Notes under the pieces: generated by a model
The model's input: only the letters and a program-made list of their open reading frames with translations
Told to the model about the DNA's origin: nothing
The model's database searches: none
In this document: one piece after another, positions 1 to 6,394 of the stretch
Position numbering within the stretch: the first letter of the stretch is position 1
Layout: each line of letters opens with the position of its first letter
Virus record (IMG/VR): IMGVR_UViG_3300000234_000020
Coordinates: 1 to 28,502 of that record
From: a virus
Direction: 5' to 3' (one strand)
DNA: 28,502 bases
Position numbers and translations under genes: made by a program

Positions 1-1
1 T

Positions 2-88
2 ATGATAAACACCCCCTGCCCCACCTGCCACGCCCCGACTATGCCCGCCCCACCCTGGCGCGGGTTTCTGGTTCGCGCTCTCGCGTAG
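2..88 (+). CDS. Possible 28-residue peptide at the window edge
   Basis: An ATG at position 2 opens a 28-codon frame ending in TAG at 86-88. It encodes a CPTC pair (residues 5-8) followed by a proline-rich stretch. It could be a small zinc-binding peptide, the tail end of a longer gene, or chance. The ribosome-binding region lies outside the window, so the start cannot be judged. Confidence 0.2.
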   Translation: MINTPCPTCHAPTMPAPPWRGFLVRALA

Positions 89-99
89 CCAGATAACTA

Positions 100-129
100 A
101 TAATACACTGTTACGGGGTGATAGTGCAA
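100..129 (-). promoter_or_regulatory. Possible leftward promoter
   Basis: On the minus strand TTGCAC (129-124) and TATTAT (105-100) are separated by 18 nt, a fair sigma-70 match. It would drive genes lying left of the window. A partial copy of the TAACTAAC motif found in other promoters of this window lies at 94-101. The -35 box is imperfect and no gene of the transcript is visible. Confidence 0.3.
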
Positions 130-135
130 GTGACA

Positions 136-945
136 TTACGCCCACACCTTTACCGGCTCTTTCGCGCCCATCGGCCACGAAACAACCAACGTTCTACCGG
201 CTGCGTCCGTCACATCATCCCAGGCCAAAACGCGAGAGACAACAAAGCGGCCTAAACTCTCTACGCCTTCTGCCAAAATATAGCCGGTACGCAACGGGGC
301 GCGGTACAGGTCACTCGGCTGGTGTCGTTTGTTGTTGCCCGTAAGTGACGCCTCTAAAGCCTGCCCAGCATCATACCGGCTCTTTTTGCGCTGATCACCC
401 AGCACCGCCCAGGCTTCCTGGAGGCGCAAAAAGCGAACGTGCGCATCAGGCTCCCGGCAAACGTCTGGATGCGTCTGCTTGACCATTCGCTGGTATGCAG
501 ATTTTAGCGCCTGTTCATCGTCGCCTTGTTTGGCTCCCAGAATAGCGTACAGTGTAGCGGTGCTGCTTGCCCGCTGAAAGTCATCTTCAAACCAGGCGCG
601 TAAGGTTGCCTCAGGCAGGATGACGCCCCATGCACCAGACGCGAGTAAGCCCATCGCGCTTATGTCACCAGGGGCACGCTCTTTACACTGACCGATGTAA
701 TGGATCTCGAGCAGGCGCGTCTCAACTACCGGCTTACTGGCAACGATTTCGGGAAACGTCATCCCTAAAGCGTTTTCAGCATTGCGCTTTTGGTCGGCTG
801 CGATAATCCAGGCTTTGCGGTCATTGTTCCAGCTTCGGCCGGTAGAAGGGATTGACGCTTTGAGAGCGGCCACCGCGCCGGGGTCATACGGGAATTTGAC
901 GCAGTAAGCGCCGTTTTCGATCGTTACGCTAAAATCTTTCGCCAT
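136..945 (-). CDS. J-domain protein with HARP-like N-terminal region
   Basis: A protein of 269 residues. Residues about 131-193 form a clear J-domain, with the invariant HPD at 159-161 and the helix-4 pattern ending in KSRYDAG. J-domains stimulate Hsp70 (DnaK) ATPase, so this phage protein probably recruits host DnaK. Residues about 4-50 (FPYDP at 18-22, W39, KAW at 44-46) resemble the HARP-type DNA-binding module of SMARCAL1-like annealing helicases; that is my reading of the pattern, not a search result. No glycine/phenylalanine linker or zinc-finger region of true DnaJ is present. The start is supported by AGGAGA upstream of the ATG. It is the last visible gene of the leftward recombination operon. 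One inference is a chaperone adaptor that remodels replication or recombination complexes on DNA. Confidence 0.75.
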   Translation of the reverse strand: MAKDFSVTIENGAYCVKFPYDPGAVAALKASIPSTGRSWNNDRKAWIIAADQKRNAENALGMTFPEIVASKPVVETRLLEIHYIGQCKERAPGDISAMGLLASGAWGVILPEATLRAWFEDDFQRASSTATLYAILGAKQGDDEQALKSAYQRMVKQTHPDVCREPDAHVRFLRLQEAWAVLGDQRKKSRYDAGQALEASLTGNNKRHQPSDLYRAPLRTGYILAEGVESLGRFVVSRVLAWDDVTDAAGRTLVVSWPMGAKEPVKVWA

Positions 946-959
946 GTGCCTTGTCTCCT

Positions 960-998
960 AAAGAGCGCCGGTAAGTAACGTCACTACCGGCGCTCTTT
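960..998 (-). terminator. Perfect 14-bp hairpin made of two opposed 13-mer motif copies
   Basis: Positions 960-973 and 985-998 are exact inverted repeats enclosing an 11-nt loop. Each arm is one copy of the iterated motif AAGAGCGCCGGTA. On the leftward transcript the hairpin lies between the 115-residue gene and the J-domain gene and is followed by only three U, then the AGGAGA ribosome site. It is therefore more an attenuator or RNA-processing hairpin than a strong terminator. Confidence 0.5.
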
Positions 999-1004
999 CA
1001 TGTC

Positions 1005-1352
1005 CTACTTTACGCCGCTTTGACTGTACAGCCAGGCTTTGGTCAGGCTGATTTCAGCCTCGATGCACTTGCGGTCGATCTCGATTTGTTCCAGACTGTA
1101 ACGCGCTTTGGCTTCGTATTCCTGCAAAAATGGCAAAGCGGGCGACAGTTCAATGGCGGCATTTTCGCCAGCCTTGCGGGTTTCTGCGTTTTTGATGTCG
1201 ATCGTGCCAACCGCATAACCTTCGGTAATTACGCGCACTTTTTCACTGTCAACCGCTGCGGATGCTTGCAGCATTTCGTGCATCAAAGTACGCTCAGCGC
1301 GTAGGGCATTACCGTACGCATCAACCAATTCAGTGAGAAATTTATGATCCAT
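1005..1352 (-). CDS. Small helical protein of unknown function
   Basis: A 115-residue acidic, predominantly helical protein with no recognisable domain. Alternating hydrophobic residues in the first 30 and last 40 residues (including YSLEQIEIDRKCIEAEISL) suggest two long amphipathic helices, possibly a coiled coil. It starts one nucleotide after the stop of the RecT-like gene, so it is in the same leftward operon and probably translationally coupled to it. Phage genes in this position often encode accessory recombination or nuclease-modulating proteins, but nothing in the sequence proves that here. Confidence 0.6.
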   Translation of the reverse strand: MDHKFLTELVDAYGNALRAERTLMHEMLQASAAVDSEKVRVITEGYAVGTIDIKNAETRKAGENAAIELSPALPFLQEYEAKARYSLEQIEIDRKCIEAEISLTKAWLYSQSGVK

Positions 1353-1353
1353 C

Positions 1354-2118
1354 TTACTCGCTCGCTTTCTTTTCTAATTCGATCGCCTGCTGGATAGTCG
1401 CTTCGATTTCAGCGCACTTTTGCATGGTATCGGGTAAAATGCTATCACATGCGGCCAGTACAGCATCCGCGCCATACTCGCTGATAAGGCGCTCAATCTC
1501 AGCGGCAGGGTTCGGGGTGCTTGTCATGCTCACAGCATCGATGATATCGCCCTGATCGTTGATCGCTAAACCGTATTGCTCGGGCATTTTCAGAAAGTGC
1601 GTTAAGCCGCACGTCACATCAGACGCGGCCACGTCACAGGCAAAGCCGATGGCGCGGTACATGCACATGTTTTCTGGGTATTTCTCCCAACCGCTATCCG
1701 GTTTTAGGAGCCCGGCGCGCTTCGCATCTTCCAATGTCCAACGGGCGGTAAACTCCAGCCCGTTTTGACGGCGGATGTAGCACTCGTATCCCATGAACAC
1801 GCCTTTACCATCAACCAGGCGTTTGAGTTTCGTCTCAGCGATTACCGGCGAATTTTGCACCAATGCCCACGCGCCACGCGGGGCCAAGCTGGTTTTACCC
1901 TGCACGTTCTGGATAAGTTCAATACTTGCGGGGATGGTAAGTCCCAGATGGACGCCCCAAAGGATGATATTCGTCATCTTCGGCGCGCTCATGTTGTTGG
2001 CAGGGCCGATCACGGACGCGATGGATTGCATCATTGCCCACTGGCCCTCGGACGGTAACGGCTGGATCGCCGTTTGTTGTACCTGTGTTGCGAGTTGGTA
2101 ATTTTTTTGCTGTTCCAT
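1354..2118 (-). CDS. RecT-like single-strand annealing protein
   Basis: A protein of 254 residues. The stretch around residues 110-172 has the pattern seen in phage RecT-type annealing proteins: an aromatic-rich strand (GYECYIRRQNG), a WT-x-EDAK-x-AG helix, then SGW-x-KYP-x-NM followed by R-A-x-G and a C-terminal GL. Family members coat single-stranded DNA and anneal complementary strands during recombination-dependent phage replication. Its neighbours fit: an ERCC4 nuclease lies upstream in the same operon. The ATG overlaps the preceding stop as TAATG (2120-2116), indicating coupled translation. The residues after about 185 are variable and acidic. The assignment rests on motif pattern and context; an Erf- or Rad52-type annealing protein is the main alternative. 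Confidence 0.65.
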   Translation of the reverse strand: MEQQKNYQLATQVQQTAIQPLPSEGQWAMMQSIASVIGPANNMSAPKMTNIILWGVHLGLTIPASIELIQNVQGKTSLAPRGAWALVQNSPVIAETKLKRLVDGKGVFMGYECYIRRQNGLEFTARWTLEDAKRAGLLKPDSGWEKYPENMCMYRAIGFACDVAASDVTCGLTHFLKMPEQYGLAINDQGDIIDAVSMTSTPNPAAEIERLISEYGADAVLAACDSILPDTMQKCAEIEATIQQAIELEKKASE

Positions 2119-2333
2119 TAGCTTGTATATCCTTTCAGTTTTGAATAGTCGGTCCAGGCTTCATTCCAGCTTTTGTAATGCGCCTGTGTTTCTTCGCAGT
2201 ACTCAATAAACTCAGCGCGGACCGTATCAATCACGGTGTACAGCGTAGAGCCGCACAAGTACGAGAGCGTGCCAGATGATAGGGCGCGGGCCTGAATAAC
2301 CAAGCCTTCGCGCCCGTCGTCTCTGTCGCTCAT
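2118..2333 (-). CDS. Small hypothetical protein upstream of recT-like gene
   Basis: I chose the internal ATG at 2333, giving 71 residues (MSDRDDGREG at the N-terminus). A GGTGAG ribosome site sits about six bases upstream, and the longer reading would run through the 56-residue gene before it. The C-terminal half is rich in aromatic and acidic residues (YCEETQAHYKSWNEAWTDY). No domain is recognised. Its stop overlaps the start of the RecT-like gene by one base. The tight packing suggests an accessory factor of the recombination module. Confidence 0.55.
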   Translation of the reverse strand: MSDRDDGREGLVIQARALSSGTLSYLCGSTLYTVIDTVRAEFIEYCEETQAHYKSWNEAWTDYSKLKGYTS

Positions 2334-2350
2334 TCGAAACTCACCGTAAC

Positions 2351-2521
2351 TTAATAGCCGTTGTCCATCAATTCGCGGATGGTTCGGCGGACTGCTTTGG
2401 TGGTCGGGCAGCAGCGCATTTTCCAATCACCATTGACGCGCCAGCAAACCTCGCGCATGTGGCCGTAGTAAGCGCCTGAAAGCCGATAAGCCTTGTGAAT
2501 TTTTACGGTTACGTTTGTCAT
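2351..2521 (-). CDS. 56-residue basic protein, first gene after an internal promoter
   Basis: An ATG at 2521 preceded by AAGGAGA at good spacing opens a 56-codon frame ending in TAA at 2353-2351. The product is small and basic (several K and R, two tryptophans, a CC pair at residues 37-38) and ends in a likely helix TKAVRRTIRELMDNGY. No family is recognised. It lies 17 bases before the 71-residue gene and directly downstream of the promoter at 2543-2571, so it is the first gene of that transcript. A small nucleic-acid-binding protein is possible from its charge only. Confidence 0.6.
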   Translation of the reverse strand: MTNVTVKIHKAYRLSGAYYGHMREVCWRVNGDWKMRCCPTTKAVRRTIRELMDNGY

Positions 2522-2542
2522 GTCTGCGTTCTCCTTGACCTA

Positions 2543-2571
2543 ATATTATCATATGTAACTAACTAAGTCAA
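2543..2571 (-). promoter_or_regulatory. Leftward sigma-70 promoter carrying a GTAACTAACTAA site
   Basis: On the minus strand TTGACT (2571-2566) and TAATAT (2548-2543) are separated by 17 nt. The spacer contains GTAACTAACTAA on the plus strand (2555-2566), the same 12-mer as in the promoter at 5292-5320. The promoter overlaps the 3' end of the ERCC4 nuclease gene and gives the recT-like genes a second, presumably co-regulated start. Confidence 0.65.
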
Positions 2572-3305
2572 GCACAAATTACGGCCAGTTTTTGATCGTC
2601 TTGTAAGCCCAGAACGCGGCGTATCATACGCTTACGCCCCTCAGCAATACCGGCGATTTTCGGCGCATCCGGGCCGATATCAGTCAGGATGTCAAAAGCC
2701 CATGCCGGGGTTGTGCAAACTTCCAAGATCGCCGCCGAAAGTTCAGGGCCGATACCATCAAACGCGCATAATACCCGCTCTTCTGGGGTCAGCGGCATAA
2801 TCTCATGGGTAGGGTTGATAATCATTTTTGTATGGTCACGTTGTGCCAGGCGTTCCAAGCACGGGGCATAATCCAGATCGCCAGCACAAAAGATCACCGG
2901 TACGCCGCTCTCTTGGATGCTGAGTAGCGCACCCTGCACCGCGTGCCAGTTCCAACCCTCGCCATGCTTCGAGCCGGGGATGATACATTTGCCCGTCTGG
3001 GGGTTGCGTAGGATTTCGCCGGTAATCACAAGGAAAGGTAACTCCCCCTTGTCCCGGCGCTCTTGCATCATCCGCGCGGCCTGATCGAAAATATGATCGT
3101 TGGGGATACTACTCAGAAAGTCGCTGGGAGTTTTGCGCTCCACGTTGAGAAACATCCCATTGGCGCAGTAAACTTTTGCGTCGCCGGTATCGAGCTGTTG
3201 TACCAGAATCGGTACATCGGTCAGTTGCGCCGGGGGTGTGTGTTGCCAGTTCTTGAGCCAGGTATCCTCCCGGCTGTCGATTGATAGGGCGAGGATGGAT
3301 GTCAT
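2568..3305 (-). CDS. ERCC4 (XPF/MUS81)-family nuclease
   Basis: A protein of 245 residues from the preferred ATG at 3305, which overlaps the previous stop as ATGA and has AGGA eight bases upstream. The catalytic core is clear: GD at 41-42 and the ERK-x3-D signature (ERKTPSD, residues 56-62) that coordinates metal in ERCC4 nucleases. The C-terminal third (VLCAFDGIGPELSAAILE, roughly 180-200) is a helix-hairpin-helix DNA-binding motif. These enzymes cut branched or flapped DNA, so a role in resolving recombination or replication intermediates together with the RecT-like protein is the natural inference. It is short enough to lack any helicase domain, as in phage and archaeal minimal versions. 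Confidence 0.85.
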   Translation of the reverse strand: MTSILALSIDSREDTWLKNWQHTPPAQLTDVPILVQQLDTGDAKVYCANGMFLNVERKTPSDFLSSIPNDHIFDQAARMMQERRDKGELPFLVITGEILRNPQTGKCIIPGSKHGEGWNWHAVQGALLSIQESGVPVIFCAGDLDYAPCLERLAQRDHTKMIINPTHEIMPLTPEERVLCAFDGIGPELSAAILEVCTTPAWAFDILTDIGPDAPKIAGIAEGRKRMIRRVLGLQDDQKLAVICA

Positions 3306-3553
3306 TTGATATGTCCTCGGCATCCTGTTTTGGGATCGAAATTATCACACCCTGCGCCGATAATAATTTCGCGTCCTGCTGCAAATTCTTGCACAAGACC
3401 GTCGTATGCTTGTTCTGATGTTAACGGGGTTCCATCATCGTTGACAAAAGCAGTATCGCCGTAAACTTTGCAAAAATTGTCTTTCCCCATTTCGACAAAA
3501 GAGCGTATTGATACTGAAATATGATAACTCGTTGCTTGCTGTTTTTCGTCCAT
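3302..3553 (-). CDS. Small hypothetical protein coupled to the nuclease gene
   Basis: An 83-residue protein beginning MDEKQQATSYHIS, with AGGAG upstream. It has an N-terminal strand-rich half (ISVSIRSFVEM) and a C-terminal cysteine/histidine group (CDNFDPKTGCRGH) that could bind a metal ion. Its stop overlaps the ATG of the ERCC4 nuclease by four bases, so the two are likely made together. No family is recognised; a nuclease accessory subunit is only a guess from coupling. Confidence 0.55.
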   Translation of the reverse strand: MDEKQQATSYHISVSIRSFVEMGKDNFCKVYGDTAFVNDDGTPLTSEQAYDGLVQEFAAGREIIIGAGCDNFDPKTGCRGHIK

Positions 3554-3577
3554 TGCGCCTTTACTCCTGATAAAATA

Positions 3578-3599
3578 GCCCGCCCCTTTCGAGGTGGGC
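3578..3599 (-). terminator. Possible intra-operon hairpin/attenuator
   Basis: On the minus strand GCCCACC pairs imperfectly with GGGCGGGC around a short loop and is followed by TATTTTA. It lies between the 253-residue gene and the 83-residue gene, with no new promoter visible after it. A partial terminator that lowers expression of distal genes is more likely than a full stop. Confidence 0.4.
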
Positions 3600-3619
3600 C
3601 CGGTAAGTGTTGCACGCTC

Positions 3620-4381
3620 TTACTGGCAGGCTTCAATAATCATCGCTTCAATCTCGGGGCTCTCGTGCGTAAACCGCCCTTTGAAGAAGTTATTGGTGCT
3701 GATCTGCGTTGCCACATGATCGGTGACGGCGGCCAGGTCTTTACCCTTGATTTCCACGGCGCGGGTAATGATGCTTTTCGCCAGGGCCATCAGCGTTTCA
3801 GTTTTCACGCCGCTTGTTATCGGTGCCGCAACGGGGGCCGGGGCCGGGTCAAGCGCCGGGAAGGCGGCATCACTCAGGGTTGACACAGGATCGCCCGCTT
3901 TGGTCGCAACATAATCGTCCAAGCATTCATCCTGCGAAGCGAAAACTTTGACGAAAAGGAAGTCTGTCAGTTCGCCGCGTTCGCCGGTTTTCACGCCGTC
4001 CTTTTTCTTGTCGTAAAACTTGCCATTCGGCTTCTTGGCGATTTTGACGAATTTGCTGTGAATATCACGCGCCGAAATGCCCAGCGCCTTGATGGACGGC
4101 AGCACAACCGCCGCCCAATCTTTGTTATTCCAGCCGGTAACGTTGCCCTTGAACTCGGTATTGAATTTCGCGTTCATTTCGTCCAGAGGAACAATGACAA
4201 TTTCAATGCGGATGAACTTGTCTTTTTCGCTGTAAATGTTTTCGTCGAACCGCTCAGCCGCGCTCGAGCCTTTGGGCCAAACCGCCTCGAACATTTCAAC
4301 GAAAGCTTGTCCCCACGTCTCATAAGTGGGCTTTGTCTCAACGGCATTGTCTGCCTGATCGAATAAATCTTGATTGTTCAT
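3620..4381 (-). CDS. Hypothetical early protein, possible ssDNA-binding role
   Basis: A protein of 253 residues. The N-terminal part (about 45-150) is strand-rich and contains charged loops (KKPNGKFYDKKKDGVK) followed by TDFLFVKVFAS. A proline/alanine-rich linker follows (PALDPAPAPVAAP, about 173-185), then a helical C-terminal domain. The domain-linker-domain layout and its place next to annealing and nuclease genes would suit a single-strand DNA-binding protein, but no OB-fold signature is certain. The ATG at 4381 is seven bases after the upstream stop. Confidence 0.6.
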   Translation of the reverse strand: MNNQDLFDQADNAVETKPTYETWGQAFVEMFEAVWPKGSSAAERFDENIYSEKDKFIRIEIVIVPLDEMNAKFNTEFKGNVTGWNNKDWAAVVLPSIKALGISARDIHSKFVKIAKKPNGKFYDKKKDGVKTGERGELTDFLFVKVFASQDECLDDYVATKAGDPVSTLSDAAFPALDPAPAPVAAPITSGVKTETLMALAKSIITRAVEIKGKDLAAVTDHVATQISTNNFFKGRFTHESPEIEAMIIEACQ

Positions 4382-4387
4382 GGTTGC

Positions 4388-4837
4388 CTATTCTCCTGTG
4401 TTGTGATTGATTGAAGTTGAAGCCAGAGCGGCTTTCAACTGTTGGATAAAATAGCGGCGATTACTTCTCGCCTGACGGTGGATTTTTGCGCTTTGTGCAT
4501 ACCACATGATCGAATTGCGCACGTTTTCAAGAGCGCCGGTACAAGTGATGCACCCGCATCTCTTCGCACTGTCGCGCGCCTGTTTGGTGGTCATGCTGGT
4601 AACGGCGCGCCCATCGGCATCGCAGAGCTTGAGCATCATGTCATCAATCTCAGCGCGCCACGCGGGGCCGGGGAGGTTGACGATCTCTTGATACCAAGTC
4701 TCATAATCGGGCATGGTCGCCTTGATAACTTTCAACTTGACATCATACGGGCCGGGGACTTGCGCGTCAAGAATTTCACCAGCAGTAAACCGATTGTGGC
4801 GCGAATTACCGTTAAGAACGCCGGTAGGTGGAGCCAT
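4388..4837 (-). CDS. Hypothetical protein with a cysteine cluster
   Basis: A 149-residue protein. Residues around 90-100 carry a compact C-x-C-x2-C group (RCGCITCTG) that could hold a metal, followed by a basic helical region (KIHRQARSNRRYFIQQL). The N-terminal half contains an IKATMPDYETWYQEIVNLPGP segment without a known family. It starts four bases after the preceding stop in the same leftward operon. Basic charge plus a metal knuckle would suit nucleic-acid binding, which is inference. Confidence 0.5.
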   Translation of the reverse strand: MAPPTGVLNGNSRHNRFTAGEILDAQVPGPYDVKLKVIKATMPDYETWYQEIVNLPGPAWRAEIDDMMLKLCDADGRAVTSMTTKQARDSAKRCGCITCTGALENVRNSIMWYAQSAKIHRQARSNRRYFIQQLKAALASTSINHNTGE

Positions 4838-4840
4838 TAT

Positions 4841-5062
4841 TCAGCGTCCTTCGGTTCGGCTTTTTTGGTCTGATTTGTGATTGAACTGCTCACGCGCGGC
4901 CAAAACTAAATGGCCAATCAGTTCGCTATCCGGAGCCATGTGGATATGGCTTTCGCGCGGGATTTCAAAACTCATCTCGGCATTGCCATCGGTCGGATTT
5001 TTCCAATCGCGTTCAGTTTCGGAGACGGTCACAGAAATGGTAATCTTCAATCGCTCATCCAT
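4841..5062 (-). CDS. Small hypothetical early protein
   Basis: Start placed at the ATG at 5062, giving 73 residues, because it overlaps the stop of the preceding gene as TAATG (5064-5060); the longer reading would run 30 codons into that gene. The product begins MDERLKITISVTVSETERDW, a strand-rich segment, and ends in a helix and a charged tail (HKSDQKSRTEGR). No family is recognised. Confidence 0.55.
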   Translation of the reverse strand: MDERLKITISVTVSETERDWKNPTDGNAEMSFEIPRESHIHMAPDSELIGHLVLAAREQFNHKSDQKSRTEGR

Positions 5063-5259
5063 TACCGGCTCACTTTCTCGCTCACGGTCGTAACTTGCCC
5101 GTAGAGCAACATAATCGCCCGGTGCAAAATTTCTGCATCGCTTTCGCCTTGCCAAGCGCCCATCTCTTTCACGCGGGCAACGTCGCCCATGCTGATCGAG
5201 TAGGTTTTCGTTTGTTTGATCTTATCGGGGTCAAAGGGTACTGTTTGCTGTTCGTCCAT
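5062..5259 (-). CDS. Likely ribbon-helix-helix (CopG-like) regulator
   Basis: First gene of the main leftward operon. I prefer the ATG at 5259 (65 residues) over 5289, because AAAAGGAGA lies eight bases before it. Residues about 17-52 (TYSISMGDVARVKEMGAW, then SDAEILHRAIMLLYG) match the strand-helix-turn-helix layout of ribbon-helix-helix proteins, which dimerise and bind short direct repeats through the paired strand. The operator-like GTAACTAACTAA repeats in its own promoter make it the best in-window candidate for the regulator of that motif. This is inference: the strand residues are not diagnostic and the protein is short. Confidence 0.55.
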   Translation of the reverse strand: MDEQQTVPFDPDKIKQTKTYSISMGDVARVKEMGAWQGESDAEILHRAIMLLYGQVTTVSEKVSR

Positions 5260-5291
5260 GCGTTTGATCTCCTTTTTTGTTAGTTTCATAC

Positions 5292-5320
5292 ATCATACTT
5301 GTAACTAACTAACTTGTCAA
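5292..5320 (-). promoter_or_regulatory. Strong leftward early promoter with operator-like repeat
   Basis: On the minus strand consensus TTGACA (5320-5315) and TATGAT (5297-5292) are exactly 17 nt apart. The spacer contains the plus-strand sequence GTAACTAACTAA (5301-5312). It feeds the operon that starts with the RHH-like gene and runs to the ERCC4 gene and probably beyond. Occupancy of the repeat between the two boxes would block RNA polymerase. Confidence 0.8.
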
Positions 5321-5330
5321 GTGCCAATTT

Positions 5331-5363
5331 ATATGTAAACAAAAAGCCGTTTTGCTTACATAT
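5331..5363. repeat. Inverted repeat upstream of the leftward promoter
   Basis: ATATGTAA (5331-5338) pairs with TTACATAT (5356-5363), and CAAAA (5340-5344) with TTTTG (5350-5354). The stem is 13 bp with one mismatch and a 5-nt loop. It stands 11 bases upstream of the -35 box. It may be a regulator-binding palindrome or the body of a short RNA that ends at the terminator just beyond. Confidence 0.55.
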
Positions 5364-5377
5364 CGGGTGCAATATAC

Positions 5378-5408
5378 AAACAGCCCCACATATAGTAGGG
5401 CTGTTTTT
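5378..5408 (+). terminator. Rho-independent terminator
   Basis: AAACAGCCC (5378-5386) and GGGCTGTTT (5398-5406) form a perfect 9-bp stem around an 11-nt loop and run into a T tract to 5408. The mirror side also gives a T-rich tail, so it may act in both directions. It insulates the leftward promoter from the rightward operon. Confidence 0.75.
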
Positions 5409-5486
5409 ACGATATGCCGGACTTTTACCGGCTCATATTTGGGCATGGAATTACAGAGGCCTGTCAGAGCATCATTCTGCTATCGT

Positions 5487-5540
5487 AGCCCCGCCGCGTT
5501 TACCGTGCGCTCGGTTCCGTATAACCTTGGCGGGTGGGCT
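5487..5540. ncRNA. Possible three-way-junction RNA structure
   Basis: AGCCC (5487-5491) pairs with GGGCT (5536-5540) and CGCC (5492-5495) with GGCG (5529-5532). Inside lie two hairpins, GCG/CGC (5496-5510) and GGTT/AACC (5513-5526). The layout can fold on either strand. The surrounding 5409-5600 has no convincing gene. It matches no riboswitch or ribozyme core that I recognise, and compensatory variation cannot be seen from one sequence. Confidence 0.35.
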
Positions 5541-5607
5541 GTTTACTGTTCGGGACGCAACCCCAAGACACTTTAGGACGCGCTTTTATTTTACCAGAAA
5601 ATGCTAC

Positions 5608-5635
5608 TTGACATAATATAACTAACTACTATAAT
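5608..5635 (+). promoter_or_regulatory. Strong rightward promoter with operator-like repeat
   Basis: TTGACA (5608-5613) and TATAAT (5630-5635) are both consensus, 16 nt apart. The spacer carries TAACTAACTA (5619-5628). It drives the rightward operon starting with the pentapeptide-repeat gene, whose AGGAGA site and ATG follow directly. Confidence 0.8.
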
Positions 5636-5656
5636 AGAGAGCAGGAGAACAATCTA

Positions 5657-6394
5657 ATGCAAATCAAAAAACGTTTTGACAATAGTATCATTTTTGAAAA
5701 TGACGCGGATACAATGCGTCAGACCGTATTGGACGCAAAGAGCGCCGGTATTGGCCTGAGCGGAGCCGACCTGAGCGGAGCCGACCTGAGCGGAGCCAAC
5801 CTGAGCGGAGCCAAACTGAGCGGAGCCAAACTGAGCGGAGCCAAACTGAGCGGAGCCGACCTGAGCGGAGCCAAACTGAGCGGAGCCTACCTGTACGAAG
5901 CCGACCTGAGCGGGGCCAACCTGAGCGGAGCCTACCTGTACGAAGCCGACCTGAGCGGGGCCAACCTGAGCGGAGCCAACCTGTACGAAGCCGACCTGAG
6001 CGGGGCCAACCTGAGCGGAGCCAAACTGAGCGGAGCCAACCTGAGCGGAGCCAAACTGAGCGGAGCCTACCTGTACGAAGCCGACCTGAGCGGAGCCAAC
6101 CTGAGCGGAGCCTACCTGAGCGGAGCCAAACTGAGCGGAGCCTACCTGTACGAAGCCGACCTGAGCGGGGCCAACCTGAGCGGAGCTACCGGCGTTTTTT
6201 CCTTTGGGCCAATTGGCAAAATGGGCCGCATCGGTTACGCAGTCGATAGTGCCGATGGTGTTGTGTTTGCTCTCGGCTGTTTTTGGGGCAATGAAAAAGA
6301 AGCTATTACCGCCATCCGTGCCAAATATGGCGCGAAAAGCACGTACGAGGCGCAGGTCGAACTTGCCGCTAAAATCATCGTGGAGCGCCGATAA
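5657..6394 (+). CDS. Pentapeptide-repeat protein
   Basis: A protein of 245 residues. After 33 leading residues come 29 uninterrupted pentapeptides (residues 34-178) of the type L-S/Y-G/E-A-N/D/K/Y, with leucine at the core position, predicted to form a right-handed quadrilateral beta-helix. A C-terminal domain follows (about 180-245), including a GCFWG motif and a charged helical tail; similar tails are found on other phage pentapeptide proteins. Some family members (Qnr, MfpA) mimic DNA and bind gyrase, but here the exposed positions are fairly neutral, so that role is not assured. The start is supported by AGGAGA eight bases upstream. It is the first gene of the rightward operon and its stop overlaps the vWA gene start as TAATG. 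Confidence 0.9.
   Translation: MQIKKRFDNSIIFENDADTMRQTVLDAKSAGIGLSGADLSGADLSGANLSGAKLSGAKLSGAKLSGADLSGAKLSGAYLYEADLSGANLSGAYLYEADLSGANLSGANLYEADLSGANLSGAKLSGANLSGAKLSGAYLYEADLSGANLSGAYLSGAKLSGAYLYEADLSGANLSGATGVFSFGPIGKMGRIGYAVDSADGVVFALGCFWGNEKEAITAIRAKYGAKSTYEAQVELAAKIIVERR
5756..6190 (+). repeat. 29 tandem 15-bp repeats coding the pentapeptides
   Basis: The unit CTGAGCGGAGCCAAC recurs 29 times with changes almost only in the last codon, a few GGG for GGA, and a sub-type CTGTACGAAGCCGAC. Higher-order blocks (a TAC-ending unit, the TACGAA unit, then AAC units) repeat as well. Such nucleotide identity points to recent expansion by slippage or unequal recombination rather than old divergence. 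Confidence 0.95.

Noticed and set aside
5480-5545. Possible tRNA (GGTTC-like T-loop within a folded region)
   Set aside because: Arm lengths, anticodon loop and acceptor stem do not match a tRNA on either strand; kept only as a possible structured RNA. No other tRNA was recognised in the window.
5445-5576. Rightward 43-codon frame in the divergent region
   Set aside because: No ribosome site, overlaps the predicted RNA structures, and the translated sequence shows no protein-like pattern.
5756-6190. CRISPR array suspected from regular short repeats
   Set aside because: The repeats are 15 bp, contiguous and in frame, encoding pentapeptides; there are no spacers.
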